Source of the DNA: CAZMZW01 sp963802275 | GTDB lineage: Bacteria > Chloroflexota > Anaerolineae > Anaerolineales > Anaerolineaceae | Length of the DNA: 64,000 nt | Assembly (NCBI GenBank): GCA_963802275.1 | Contig: CAWDIB010000006.1 | Span: forward strand, 342,025 to 406,024 | Direction: 5' to 3' | Shown here: piece after piece, positions 49,612 to 58,877 of the stretch | Position numbering within the stretch: position 1 is the stretch's first letter | How the letters are laid out: every line of letters starts with the position of its first letter | Program-made: the position numbers and the translations under genes | The notes under the pieces: model-generated | The model's input: only the letters and a program-made list of their open reading frames with translations | Told to the model about the DNA's origin: nothing | The model's database searches: none

Positions 49612-50279
49612 TCACACTGCAGCGCATTACTAAAAGAGCCGGCGGACGGCTGATCCTCAACATCCCGCACCTGGTGTTCCGGGAAGGCCGTCGCTATGCG
49701 TTCATCGGCGAGAACGGCAGCGGCAAGACCACCCTGCTGCGCGTGATGGCCGGCGTCCTGGCACCGGATTCCGGCAAGTTGTCCGGCCTGCCCCAGCCGG
49801 GCATGGGCTACCTGCCCCAGGCACCTTACGGCTTTGGCTTCTCCGTGCGGCGCAACGTTGAAATAGCTCTGCAGGGGGAGGAGGACGCGCCTGTCAAAGC
49901 GCTTAAGGCCATCAAGGCGGTCGGGTTGACTTCGCTGGCCGACGCGCGCGGGCACAAGCTCTCCGGCGGGGAAACGCAGCGCATGGCCCTCGCCCGCCTG
50001 GTTGCCAGAGCGCGCCCGCTGCTGTTGCTGGACGAGCCCACCTCCGCCACCGACATCCGCGGCATGGACCAGGTGGAGGCGCTGTTGTTGCGCTACGCCA
50101 AGGAAACTGGCTGCACACTCATCTTCTCTACCCACTCGCCCGCCCAGGCCCTGCGCCTGGCCGAGGAGGTGATCTTCTTGGAAAAGGGAAAAGTGGTGGA
50201 GCAGGGAGCCGCCTCCCAAGTGCTGAAGCGCCCGCAATCCGAAGCCGCACAGCTGTTCCTGCAACACTGGCGCATTTAA
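49608..50279 (+). CDS. tupC: Tungstate ABC transporter ATP-binding protein TupC
   Basis: The 223-residue ATPase has Walker A GENGSGKTT, the Q-loop region YLPQAPYGFGFSVRRNVEI, signature LSGGETQRMALARL, Walker B LLLLDEPTSATD and switch His in IFSTHSPAQ. I chose the ATG that overlaps the tupB stop; a longer frame running back to 49371 only shadows tupB. It powers uptake of tungstate through TupB. Confidence 0.93.
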   Translation: MITLQRITKRAGGRLILNIPHLVFREGRRYAFIGENGSGKTTLLRVMAGVLAPDSGKLSGLPQPGMGYLPQAPYGFGFSVRRNVEIALQGEEDAPVKALKAIKAVGLTSLADARGHKLSGGETQRMALARLVARARPLLLLDEPTSATDIRGMDQVEALLLRYAKETGCTLIFSTHSPAQALRLAEEVIFLEKGKVVEQGAASQVLKRPQSEAAQLFLQHWRI

Positions 50280-50280
50280 A

Positions 50281-50311
50281 TAAAAAAAGGCAACCCCGAT
50301 GCGGGATTGCC
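50281..50311 (-). terminator. Rho-independent terminator between convergent genes
   Basis: On the minus strand GGCAATCCCG pairs with CGGGGTTGCC, followed by TTTTTTT. It serves the minus-strand gene ending at 50327. In the plus direction the hairpin, lacking a T run, may still block tupC transcripts. Confidence 0.88.
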
Positions 50312-50326
50312 CAGCTTGAAGAAAAA

Positions 50327-50596
50327 TTAGATGGAATGCAGCATGTAAGTGGACGGGCGTCCCATCACGCCGCTTTTCACCTGCAGGTCACGCAACTCGG
50401 GGGAACTGTTGAGCATCATGAGCTTTTTCTCATCCTCGCCTTCCATGACAACCTGGATGCGGTTGGGTTTGTCCTCCCCGCGATAGATGCTGACGCTCTT
50501 GACACCGGCATTCATGCGCAAGCCATCGCCGGAATCAAAAACGGCCTTCCACTTGGCGAAATCTGCCACTTCAAATTCAACCATTACTTTTACCAT
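50327..50596 (-). CDS. Small ferredoxin-like-fold protein (antibiotic biosynthesis monooxygenase-like)
   Basis: The 89 residues start at MVKVMVEFEVADFAKWKAVFD, preceded by AAAGGAG. The pattern 'VEF.V.DFAKWKAVFDS....R..AGVKSVSIYRGEDKPN..QVVMEGED' matches the ABM/dimeric alpha-beta barrel group of small proteins. Many relatives are of unknown function; some act in stress or quinone chemistry. No catalytic role can be inferred. It is a single-gene transcript with its own terminator. Confidence 0.6.
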   Translation of the reverse strand: MVKVMVEFEVADFAKWKAVFDSGDGLRMNAGVKSVSIYRGEDKPNRIQVVMEGEDEKKLMMLNSSPELRDLQVKSGVMGRPSTYMLHSI

Positions 50597-50711
50597 TCTG
50601 ACTCCTTTCTTGAAACTCATTTGCATAGTTACTATATGCAGTTTGGGCGTGCGGGGATGTCAGAGAAATGTCAGAAACCAGCGTTCGGCCGGAATGAAAG
50701 ATTTCCCCCGA

Positions 50712-51476
50712 TTAATCAGATTTTTCATGCTCTTGATGTTGCATGATTCTATGATGTATGATCCATGACAGGATGCCCGCCAGGAACAGGACCAGGTCCG
50801 CCGCCTGGTGCAGGTTGATCATCCCCAGGCTGATGGCATCCCCGCGCATGGCGTCGATGGCGAAGCGCGCGAAACCGTACAGCACCAGGTATACCCCTGC
50901 CAGCTGCCCCTGCCAGACCTTTTTCCCCCGCAGCCATAAAAGAAGAAGGAACAAGCCAAATCCCAGCAGGCTGTAGAGGGCCTGGGTGGGGAAACGCAAT
51001 TCCCAGACACCCAGTTCGCCCGGCAGGTACATGGCGTCAAACCCGGTATAAGGAATACCATAGCAACAGCCGTTGAGCAGGCAGCCGATGCGGTAAACAC
51101 CCTCATACAACGGCAGCATCAGAGCGATGAGGTCCGTGCGCTGCTGCATGTCCTGCCAGGACAGGCGTGGCGCCAGACGGCAGAAGAGCAACGCCCCCAG
51201 GATGCCGCCGTGGGAAACCCAGCCGCTGAAGACCAGCTTGCGCCAGTCCGGGTAACGCAGGATGGACGGCAGGTTGAATAGCCAGGCGTTGAGCATGCCA
51301 ACCAGGAAGGCGCTCAGCAATAGCCCGGCGAAGAACCACAACACCTGGCGGTGGGAATACCCCGTCCTCTGCGCCAGGTGGCTGCCCACCCACAGGCAGA
51401 CTAGGAAACCCAGCGTGGAGAATACGAAATTGGCACGCACCGGCAGTGTGCCAATGGTGAACAGGACGGGCAGCAT
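50712..51476 (-). CDS. lgt: Prolipoprotein diacylglyceryl transferase family protein
   Basis: The 254-residue protein has about seven membrane segments. The Lgt signature is visible as YEGVYRIGCLLNGCCYG, with the Arg-Ile-Gly-C-x-x-N-G-C-C-Y-G core of the active-site loop, and FPTQALYSLLGFGLF follows as in Lgt. Lgt moves diacylglycerol from phosphatidylglycerol to the lipobox Cys of prolipoproteins. The window encodes lipoproteins (tupA; 51644-52624) that need it. The protein is a little shorter than E. coli Lgt (about 290), and LVFSGWVSHGGILGALL replaces the usual HGG-type motif region with its His-Gly-Gly kept. Confidence 0.85.
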   Translation of the reverse strand: MLPVLFTIGTLPVRANFVFSTLGFLVCLWVGSHLAQRTGYSHRQVLWFFAGLLLSAFLVGMLNAWLFNLPSILRYPDWRKLVFSGWVSHGGILGALLFCRLAPRLSWQDMQQRTDLIALMLPLYEGVYRIGCLLNGCCYGIPYTGFDAMYLPGELGVWELRFPTQALYSLLGFGLFLLLLWLRGKKVWQGQLAGVYLVLYGFARFAIDAMRGDAISLGMINLHQAADLVLFLAGILSWIIHHRIMQHQEHEKSD

Positions 51477-51643
51477 GATGCCCTAATTATATAATCATGC
51501 CACGGAGGTCAGCATTGGCCTGTGCAGAGAAGTGCTGCGGATGATTGATTTTTGCCCGCACTTTTGCTAAAATGTTTTTATCAATCCATAGCCCGGCATG
51601 CAGGAGGGTCGGGCTGACCAGTAAGGGCATAGGAGGTGCTGAG

Positions 51644-52624
51644 GTGAATACCCGTTTGTTGCGTAAATATGGGGTGTTTCTTTTTTGTATGATGGTAATT
51701 TTTTCCGCTGTCTCCGCTTGCTGCTGTGGGGATGGTAACAAGACCGCTGCGGAATGCCAGGCGGAACTGGACAATGCGGTTTCCATTTCGAATCAGAATT
51801 ATTTAAACCAATCTTCCATCTCCCTGACCAAAACCGCCAGCCCGCCCACCTTCAAGATAGCGGGAGACGTCATAACCTACACTTATGTCCTGACCAATAC
51901 TGGCAAATTTGACTTTAATAAAACTGTCAGCGTCACGGATGACAAGGTCAGCCTGACCTGCCCGCGCGGGAGCGGCCTTGTGGTTGGGGCAAGCATCACC
52001 TGCAGCGGCAGATACACCATCACCGCCGCGGATGTGGCCGCCGGCCAGGTGGTCAACAATGCCTCTGCCCAGGCCAGCCAGGAAACCGAATACCAATGCA
52101 TTGCTGGGGGTATGGGGGGAACGACCATGAGAAAGACGGCTTCTTATACCGCCAATGCTTCCGCCTCCGCCACGGTCACCCTGGATGCCAACCCCGCCCT
52201 GACCCTGGCCAAATCAGCCGACCCCGCCTCTTACAGCGGCGGGCAGGAGGTGACCTACACCTACACCCTCACCAACAGCGGGGATGTGCCCCTCAGTGGG
52301 CCCTTCACCATCACCGACAGCAGGATCTCAAGTGTAAGCTGCCCTTCCACGGCAGAGTTGGCACCGGGAGCATCGCTGCAGTGCAGCGCCACTTACCTGA
52401 TTGACGCCGGCCTGCGCTGGACGATCACCAACACCGCCACCGGTTACGGCATGTTCAATGGCGCCCAGGTAATATCCAACACCGTCTCGGCTGGCGTGCA
52501 GTTCGTCCAGCCGACGCCCAAACCGATTTCCGGAGCCCGATGCGGCGACGGCGTGGTCACCCCGCCCGAACAGTGCGACCCGCCAGATGGCATATATTGC
52601 AGCTCTACCTGCAAGTTGATGTGA
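51644..52624 (+). CDS. Surface lipoprotein with two DUF11-like repeats and a Cys-rich CGDG tail
   Basis: I chose the GTG at 51644, which has GGAGG 8 nt upstream; the frame before it lacks a signal. The protein begins with a signal peptide ending in a lipobox (SAVSAC), so it should be lipid-anchored. Two repeats follow (about 45-150 and 175-290), each with 'V(I/T)YTY.LTNTG/SG' and 'PG/VGASL.C...Y.I' motifs typical of DUF11/isopeptide-like surface domains. The last 30 residues, CGDGVVTPPEQCDPPDG, resemble DUF4215-type Cys-rich modules. The role is probably structural or adhesive. The next gene is more than 600 bp away. Confidence 0.7.
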   Translation: MNTRLLRKYGVFLFCMMVIFSAVSACCCGDGNKTAAECQAELDNAVSISNQNYLNQSSISLTKTASPPTFKIAGDVITYTYVLTNTGKFDFNKTVSVTDDKVSLTCPRGSGLVVGASITCSGRYTITAADVAAGQVVNNASAQASQETEYQCIAGGMGGTTMRKTASYTANASASATVTLDANPALTLAKSADPASYSGGQEVTYTYTLTNSGDVPLSGPFTITDSRISSVSCPSTAELAPGASLQCSATYLIDAGLRWTITNTATGYGMFNGAQVISNTVSAGVQFVQPTPKPISGARCGDGVVTPPEQCDPPDGIYCSSTCKLM

Positions 52625-52730
52625 GATACGCAAGGTAGCCCGCTCTACCAGGGTGGCATAGAACCAATACGAGAATCACCCGCCCGGCCAACCCCCGGGC
52701 GGTTTTGTTCCTGCATGTCGTCTTTTTGAA

Positions 52731-53183
52731 CTTTGGATATAGGCGGCGCCTCGCAGCGTTCTGCATGAGCAGAACGCGTAGATACCCGCGCCGAGCGGCG
52801 ACAGGCCGCTCAGGCGCAGGGCACTAACGCCGCCTTTCCCCATCATTCTCGCAGCCTTCTGCATGGGCATAACGCATTTGCGATCGCGGAGTACCCCGCG
52901 GCAATCTACCTTGGATCTAGGTGGCGTCCCCGCCGCCGTTCCCGTCACACCAAGCCACCCAAATGGTCAAGCGGGGTGTCTTGCGAGTCTGCTCCCGGCA
53001 GGCGTGGCAATCTCGCAGCGTTCTGCAAGAACAGAACGTATTTGCGATCGCGCAAGCATCCTCTTGAGGAGGAGTGCCTTCGGCACGACGAAGCAGTCTC
53101 ATTACTTTTACCTTGGAGCGCAGCAAAGGATCTTCCGATAACTTTCCTCCCCTCAGAGAGGGGAGGCAGAGTGGGGTGGCCGG
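52731..53183. repeat. Mosaic block of palindromic intergenic repeats
   Basis: About 450 bp with no convincing gene. It is built from recurring modules: GGATATAGGCGGCG; CAGCGTTCTGCA-loop-GCAGAACG hairpins with GTAGATACCCGC; TTGCGAG...GTGGCAATCTCG; AGCAAAGGATCTTCC; and a CTCCCCTC/GAGGGGAG palindrome with GTGGGGTGG. The same modules, shuffled, appear at 53984-54240 and 55668-56038. Confidence 0.8.
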
Positions 53184-53272
53184 CCCTTCATTCAAAACTG
53201 CTTCTCTGAGTGCTGCTTGAGTCTTTCAACATCATGTAGAATAAACCCATTCCATCCCGACAGGTGAAAGCC

Positions 53273-54016
53273 ATGTACACCCAATCCGCCCAATGGTACG
53301 ACGCCCTCTACTCCTTCAAGGACTACAAAGCCGAAACCGACCACATCCTCACCCTGCTGCGCGACAAGCGCCCCAACGCCAAAACCCTGCTGGACGTGGC
53401 CTGCGGCACGGCTGAACACGACAAATATCTGGCACAGCATTACCAGGTGGACGGCATCGACCTGCAGCCCGAGTTCGTGCGCATCGCGGCGGGCAAGAAC
53501 TCCGCCGGGCGCTACACGGTGGCCGACATGAGCGCCTTCGACCTCGGCCGCACCTACGACATCATCCTGTGCCTGTTCAGCTCCATCGGCTACCTGCGCA
53601 CGCTAGACCGCGTGAGCCAGGCGCTGCAGTGCTTCAAGCGCCACCTCTCCCCGGGCGGGTTGCTGCTGGTCGAGCCGTGGTTCACCCCCGCAACCTGGAA
53701 CCCCGAGCACCCCGCCAACATGCTGACGGCTGAGGGTAAGGGCGAGGGCGAGGGCTGGTGCATTTGCCGCATGACCGAGACCGGGCAGGCGGGCACGCTT
53801 TCCTTCTTCACCTGCCATTACCTGGCGGGGCAGGGCAAGGGGGTGCAGTACTTCACCGAGCACCACGAGCTGGGGCTCTTCACCGTGGAGGAGATGACCG
53901 CCGCCTTCCGGCAGGCCGGCTTTGCCGTGACCTACGATGAGGAAGGCCTCATCGGCCGCGGGCTGTATGAAGCTGAATTGTCATCTCGCAGCGCCCTGCA
54001 AGAGCAGGGCGCGTAG
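53273..54016 (+). CDS. Class I SAM-dependent methyltransferase
   Basis: The 247 residues (ATG at 53273 with AGGTGA 5 nt upstream) open with MYTQSAQWYDALYSFKDY. The SAM-binding motif I is TLLDVACGTAEHDKYLA, followed by VDGIDLQPEFV (motif II acidic end) and YDIILCLFSSIGYL. The C-terminal half has GGLLLVEPWF and VQYFTEHHELGLFTVEEM. It is similar to small-molecule methyltransferases of unknown substrate. The last 16 residues (LSSRSALQEQGA and what precedes) are encoded by the start of a repeat block, so the natural C-terminus may have been replaced. Confidence 0.85.
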   Translation: MYTQSAQWYDALYSFKDYKAETDHILTLLRDKRPNAKTLLDVACGTAEHDKYLAQHYQVDGIDLQPEFVRIAAGKNSAGRYTVADMSAFDLGRTYDIILCLFSSIGYLRTLDRVSQALQCFKRHLSPGGLLLVEPWFTPATWNPEHPANMLTAEGKGEGEGWCICRMTETGQAGTLSFFTCHYLAGQGKGVQYFTEHHELGLFTVEEMTAAFRQAGFAVTYDEEGLIGRGLYEAELSSRSALQEQGA

Positions 54017-54240
54017 ATACCCGCACCGGGCGGGGTCAGCCCGCCCAGGTGCAGGGCACTGGCGCTTCGGGCGAAGGATCCCCCGGCATGTACTTGCGAG
54101 CCTGCCATCGGCGGGCGTGGCAATCTCGCAGCATTCTCCCTTGGATATAGGCGGCGCCCCCACGCCGCCCAGGCACAGGGCATGGCGCAGCGAAGGATCT
54201 TCCGCATTCCTCTCTCTGAGGGGAGGTCAGGTGGAGAGGG
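53984..54240. repeat. Mosaic palindromic repeat block overlapping the end of the methyltransferase gene
   Basis: Modules seen: CTCGCAGCGCCCTGCA-aga-GCAGGGCGCG, GTAGATACCCGCACCGGGCGG, GGCGAAGGATCCCCC, TTGCGAGCCTGCC...GGGCGTGGCAATCTCG, GGATATAGGCGGCG, GCAGCGAAGGATCTTCC and GAGGGGAGGTCAGGTGG. The first module supplies the 3' end of the methyltransferase reading frame. Confidence 0.8.
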
Positions 54241-54544
54241 TTGTCATTCCGATCGCGCGCGCATCCCTGGAAACATGATGGCTGACCAGCTTGTTCTCAT
54301 CATCCAGTGAAAACTTGTTCACCAGGGTGATCACCGCCTCGCGGCGGAAGGCCGGCGGCAGGATATTGCGCGCCTGCACCTTGTCCTCCGCCTCGATCGT
54401 GATCCACGCCTTGTGCACATCCTCCAGGCAGCCCCAGTCCGCGTTGGTCAGGAAATGCGAACCGCTCTCCAGGAAGGTGCGGATGACCATTTCGCAGGCC
54501 TCTTTTTTCTCGGAATGCGGCACTTCAATTAAATATCTTGGCAT
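54227..54544 (-). CDS. Small conserved-looking protein of unknown function
   Basis: The 105-residue protein starts MPRYLIEVPHSEKKEACEMVIR, with GGAGG 8 nt before the ATG. The pattern, a beta strand PRYLIEVPH, a helix, then HFLTNADWGCLEDVHKAWITIEAED and AFRREAVITLVNKF, suggests a small ferredoxin-like alpha/beta fold. Similar proteins are found as single genes in many bacteria without a known role. The C-terminal residues lie inside the repeat block, so the natural end may differ. Confidence 0.6.
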   Translation of the reverse strand: MPRYLIEVPHSEKKEACEMVIRTFLESGSHFLTNADWGCLEDVHKAWITIEAEDKVQARNILPPAFRREAVITLVNKFSLDDENKLVSHHVSRDARAIGMTTLST

Positions 54545-54641
54545 GGCTGGTTCCTCCTTTCAGGTCCACTCTGAAATAAGAATTTGTCAGATCCGTCATC
54601 AAGGTAAACCTCTTTCGCATGGTCGAACCCATGCAGGCTGG

Positions 54642-55592
54642 CTAACAAGTGGCACACTTGACCGCTTCCTTTTCCTTCTGATGCAGCAGCGCGCCGACCA
54701 TCACCCCCGCCGCCACGATCGAAAGGCCGATCAGAAAATTGGGCGTGATCTGTTCCTTCAATAGGATGGCGGATATCACCGCCGTGACGAATGGGGTGAT
54801 CACAAAACCATACGACGTGGTTGACACGGTCCAGTGGTTGAGCACTTCCAGGTACAGCAGGAAGGCCACCCCGGACACGAAAAAGGCCAGGAAGCCCACC
54901 ACCAGCCAGGTTCCCGCCTGCGCGGGCAGCGACCAGCTTTCGCCCGTCACCGCGGATGCCAGCGCCAGGATCAGCGTTCCCACGCTCATCGCCACCGCGT
55001 TGGTGACGATCGGCGCCACGGGCGGGTGGCGCTTGATGATGATCCCGCCTTCCGCCAGGAAAGCCGACCCCACCACCAGGGCTGCGATCGGCAGGAGGGT
55101 GATCTTGAAAGTGGCCGAGGCCGCCCCCACCGCCACGGCCGTGCCCGCCACCGATAAAACGGCTCCCAGTAGGTGGCGCCAGGTCAGCGGCTCCACCCGC
55201 TGGAATGAGGAGAAAGCCACCGTCATCAGCGGGATCAGCGCCAGGAAGATGGCGGCCAGGCTGGCCGGGACGCGCGCCAATGCCCACGATAAAAAGATGA
55301 AGGGCAGCCCGATCCCAAATACCCCGTACAACAGCGGCCCGCGCAGGCTGAGGCCTTTCGGCAGCGGCAGCTTTTTAACCACCACCAGCACCCAGAAGAT
55401 GACCGCCCCCAGCCCAAAGCGCAGAACGCCCAGCCAGAACGTCGCCAGTTCCGCATAACCCATGCGCATCGCCACCGGCGCTCCCCCCACCAAAAGTATA
55501 TATATGAGGAAATACAGGAATACGACCAACCCGGGGCGCGCGCTCAATGCGCGCCCCCCGACGGATGATCGCGTCACAGCTTGATTTTTCAT
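54642..55592 (-). CDS. EamA/DMT-family transporter
   Basis: The 316-residue protein has about ten membrane segments in two EamA halves (about 25-150 and 165-305). Typical stretches are LRFGLGAVIFWVLV, IFLALIPLMTVAFS, FLLYLEVLNHWTVSTTSYGFVITP and LLKEQITPNFLIGLSIVAAGV. DMT transporters export or exchange small metabolites such as amino acids or nucleosides; the substrate is unknown. The C-terminus ends in VKCATC, unusual for the family and perhaps from a recent change near the stop. It stands alone between repeat blocks. Confidence 0.88.
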   Translation of the reverse strand: MKNQAVTRSSVGGRALSARPGLVVFLYFLIYILLVGGAPVAMRMGYAELATFWLGVLRFGLGAVIFWVLVVVKKLPLPKGLSLRGPLLYGVFGIGLPFIFLSWALARVPASLAAIFLALIPLMTVAFSSFQRVEPLTWRHLLGAVLSVAGTAVAVGAASATFKITLLPIAALVVGSAFLAEGGIIIKRHPPVAPIVTNAVAMSVGTLILALASAVTGESWSLPAQAGTWLVVGFLAFFVSGVAFLLYLEVLNHWTVSTTSYGFVITPFVTAVISAILLKEQITPNFLIGLSIVAAGVMVGALLHQKEKEAVKCATC

Positions 55593-55667
55593 GATGGTTT
55601 GCCTTTTACATTAACCATCAGTGTAGGCGCTTATCGGGAGGATGGATATTAACGTTTTGAATGATTT

Positions 55668-56038
55668 GCCGCTGGCCACGTATTTGCGAGCCTGCCTCCG
55701 GCAGGCGTGGCGATCTCCGCAGCATTCTCCCTTGGATATAGGCGGCGCCCCCGCCGCCGTCATGTACTTGCGAGGTTTGCGCTTCGCAGCGTTCTGCAAG
55801 AGCAGGGCGCGTAGATACCCGCACCGGGCGGTGACATACCGCCCATGCTCAGGGCATCGATTCTCCCGGTTGTCATCCTGAGCGCGGCGAAGGATCCCCC
55901 GTGTCATCTCAAAGCACCCTACAGGAGCAGAACGCGTAGATACCCGCACCGGGCGGCAACACGTCTCCTTGGATATAGGCGATGTCCCCGCCGCCGGCTA
56001 GTATTTGCGATCGCGCAGCATCCCCTTGGGGGAATCTT
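55668..56038. repeat. Mosaic palindromic repeat block before the restriction-modification locus
   Basis: About 370 bp without a gene. The modules are two TTGCGAG... elements, two GGATATAGGCG elements, two GCAGGGCG/GCAGAACGCGTAGATACCCGCACCGGGCGG elements and CATCCTGAGCGCGGCGAAGGATC. It ends 25 bp before the hsdM promoter, suggesting the locus inserted at, or is bordered by, these repeats. Confidence 0.8.
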
Positions 56039-56040
56039 AC

Positions 56041-56068
56041 CTGACAACAAGCTGAAAATTAGTATAAT
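56041..56068 (+). promoter_or_regulatory. Promoter of the type I restriction-modification locus
   Basis: CTGACA (56041-56046; one mismatch to TTGACA), 16-nt spacer and a perfect TATAAT (56063-56068), 54 bp before the hsdM start. Confidence 0.75.
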
Positions 56069-56121
56069 TACTTAAAACGTAAAAAATGGGGTTGAATAAG
56101 CAAACAAAGGATGTAAATTCC

Positions 56122-57677
56122 ATGGCAAAAACGACACCAAAAAATCCAACGGCGCCAACCTTGGCTTTGAACAAACCCTCTGGAAAGCCGCCGACAAACT
56201 GCGCGGCTCCATGGACCCCTCGGAGTACAAGCACGTCGTCCTCGGATTGATGTTCCTCAAATACATTTCCGATGGCTTCGAGGAACACTACCAAAAGCTC
56301 GTCGCCCAAAAAGCCTCCGGCGCCGACCCCGAGGACCGCGATGAGTACCGCGCCGAGAACGTCTTCTGGGTTCCCCAAACCGCCCGCTGGGACTTACTTG
56401 CAGAATAATGCCAAACAGCCCACCATCGGTCAGCTCATCGATGATGCCATGGACGCCATCGAAAAGGAAAACCCCTCCCTCAAGGGCGTCCTCCCCAAGG
56501 ACTTCGCCCGCCCCGCGCTCGATAAGACAGCGTCTCGGTGAGCTGATCGACCTGCTCAGCAGCGTCGGCCTCGGCGACAAAGAGAACCGCTCCAAGGATA
56601 TCCTCGGGCGCGTTTACGAATACTTTCTCTCACAATTTGCCAGCGCGGAAGGCAAAAAGGGCGGCGAGTTCTACACCCCCCGCTCTGTCGTCCGCGTGCT
56701 GGTCGAGATGCTCGCCCCCTACAAAGGCCGCGTCTATGACCCCTGCTGCGGCACCGGCGGCATGTTCGTCCAGTCCGAGGAGTTCATCCAGGCCCACGGC
56801 GGACGCCGCGATGACCTCAGCATCTACGGGCAGGAATCCAACAACACCACCTGGCGCCTGGCCAAGATGAACCTCGCTATCCGCGGCATTTCGAACAACC
56901 TGGGCGCTGAAAACGCCGATTCCTTCCACCGCGACCTGCACCCCGACCTCAAAGCCGATTACGTCCTCGCCAACCCGCCCTTCAACATGAGCGATTGGGG
57001 TGGCGACCGTTTGCGCGAAGACAAACGCTGGGTGTACGGCATTCCCCCCGTCGGCAACGCCAACTACGCCTGGATCCAGCACTTCATCCATCACCTCGCC
57101 CCGGGCGGCATCGCCGGCTTTGTGATGGCCAATGGCAGCCTTTCCTCCAACACCTCCGGCGAAGGCGATATTCGCAAAGCCATCATTGAAGCCGACCTGG
57201 TGGACTGCATTGTCGCCTTGCCCACCCAGCTTCTTTTACACAACCGCCATCCCCGTCACCCTCTGGTTCCTATCGCGTGATAAAACCGGCCGCTCCGGGA
57301 AAGATCGTGATCGACACGGGGAAACTCTTTTCATTGACGCCCGCAAACTTGGCACCCTTATTGACCGCCGCCATCGCGATCTTACCGAAGTTGATATTGC
57401 AAAAATTGCAGGTGCCTACCAGTCGTGGAAGTCTACTGATTCAGACTATTCAGATGTACCTGCCTTCTGCAAAACCGCCACAATCGAAGAGGTCCGTGCT
57501 CAGAGCTACACCCTCACACCCGGGCGTTACATCAGGCTAGAAGATATTGAAGATGACGACGATTTGTTTGAAGAGAAGGTAACCCGCCTGAAAGCAGAAT
57601 TAGAAGTGCAATTTGAAGAAAATAAAATATTACAGACTAAAATTTTGTCAAACATCAAATACCTAGAAATTAAATAA
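56122..57677 (+). CDS. hsdM: Type I restriction-modification methyltransferase subunit HsdM (frameshifted)
   Basis: The reading-frame pieces form a colinear HsdM. The N-terminal helical domain has LGFEQTLWKAADKLRGSMDPSEYKHVVLGLMFLKYISD (about 12-50, by position only). The methylase domain has GEFYTPRSVVRVLVEMLAP, the SAM motif VYDPCCGTGGMFVQ and the catalytic NPPFNMSDW. The end is RYIRLEDIEDDDD. Shifts lie near 56142 (an A run one short), 56394 (one G too many), 56530 (extra A) and 57233 (extra C). HsdM methylates adenines at the site chosen by HsdS and forms M2S and R2M2S complexes. hsdS starts 5 bp after its stop. Confidence 0.85.
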
Positions 57678-57681
57678 ACTA

Positions 57682-58867
57682 ATGACCAAGGGTTGGCAAA
57701 TTTCAGAATTAAAAAGAGTATCAAATGTTGTGGATTCATTACATAAGACTCCCACGTTTACTGAGGCAGGTTATCCAATGGTTAGGGCAACAGATGTTAA
57801 GGGTGGCTTTCTTGAGTTAAATGAAACAAAATTGGTTTCAAAATTGGATTTTCTAGATTTTACGAAAAAGCACAAACCTCAATACGGAGATATTGTTTTG
57901 AGCCGAGTTGGTTCTTATTTTTAACTTTAGTTACAACAAGAGTAAAGCAGATTTTTGTATTGGGCAAAATACATCAATAATTGTTCCTGGTATAGAGAGC
58001 CGTTTTTTATACTACAGCTTGTTGTCTCCTTTCGTTCAACAACAAATTAAAAAATCATTGGTCGGTACTTCGCAAAAGACTCTTAGTCTAAAACACATTC
58101 GCGAATTAAAAATTCCTATTCCTAATCTACCCGAGCAGCGCGCCATAGCAGAAATACTCTCTTCGCTCGATGACAAGATCGAGCTCAACCGCCGTATGAA
58201 CACCACACTTGAAGAGCTTGCACAAGCCCTCTTCAGACATTTCTTCATCGATAATCCGGAAAGAGAAAGCTGGGAGAAAAAAACGATTGGCGAGATTATT
58301 ACAATTGTGGGTGGGTCAACACCAAGTACTGCAAATCCCGCTTTTTGGGAAGATGGTACCATTCATTGGGCAACACCAAAAGATTTAGCATCTTTGCAGA
58401 GCCCCTTTTTGTTAACTACTAATAGTCAAATTACTGAATTAGGTCTACAGCAAATAAGTTCCGGTTTACTGCCCGCGGGGACAGTATTACTTTCCTCCCG
58501 TGCTCCTGTAGGTTATCTCGCAATTACACAAGTTCCTTTGGCAATCAACCAGGGATTTATAGCAATAAAATGTACCAAAGAAATACCTAATTACTATATT
58601 TTGAATTGGTTAAGAGAAAACAGCGAAGAAATTTTGGGGAGAGCCAACGGTACAACTTTTCTGGAAATCAGCAAATCTAATTTTAGACCAATGCCCATTT
58701 TTATCCCTCCAACAAAAAGAATAAATAAGTTTGTTGAAATAGTTGAACCAATGTACCAAAAAATTGTTGCTAATTTAAAAGAATCCCGCACTCTTGCCGA
58801 ACTGCGAGACACACTTCTTCCCAAACTAATATCAGGCCAGGTGCGAGTTGCTGACGGCTTTGATTAG
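57682..58867 (+). CDS. hsdS: Type I restriction-modification specificity subunit HsdS (one frameshift)
   Basis: Two target-recognition domains are visible, each with a central conserved helix. TRD1 has YPMVRATDVKGGFLEL and YGDIVLSRVGSYFNFSY...FCIGQNTSII. It is followed by the spacer IRELKIPIPNLPEQRAIAEILSSLDDKIELNRRMNTTLEELAQALF (quoted by position, about 145-190). TRD2 follows (TPSTANPAFWEDGTIHWATPKDL) and a second helix, ending in AELRDTLLPKLISGQVRV. The single shift near 57920 is one T too many in a T run. HsdS chooses a bipartite target and carries HsdM and HsdR. The lower GC content of this gene is usual for HsdS genes moved between strains. Confidence 0.87.
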
Positions 58868-58877
58868 TAGGGTAATC

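Noticed and set aside
52731..56038. CRISPR array
   Set aside because: The repeats are of different types, irregularly spaced and shuffled, and have no uniform spacers or cas genes nearby.
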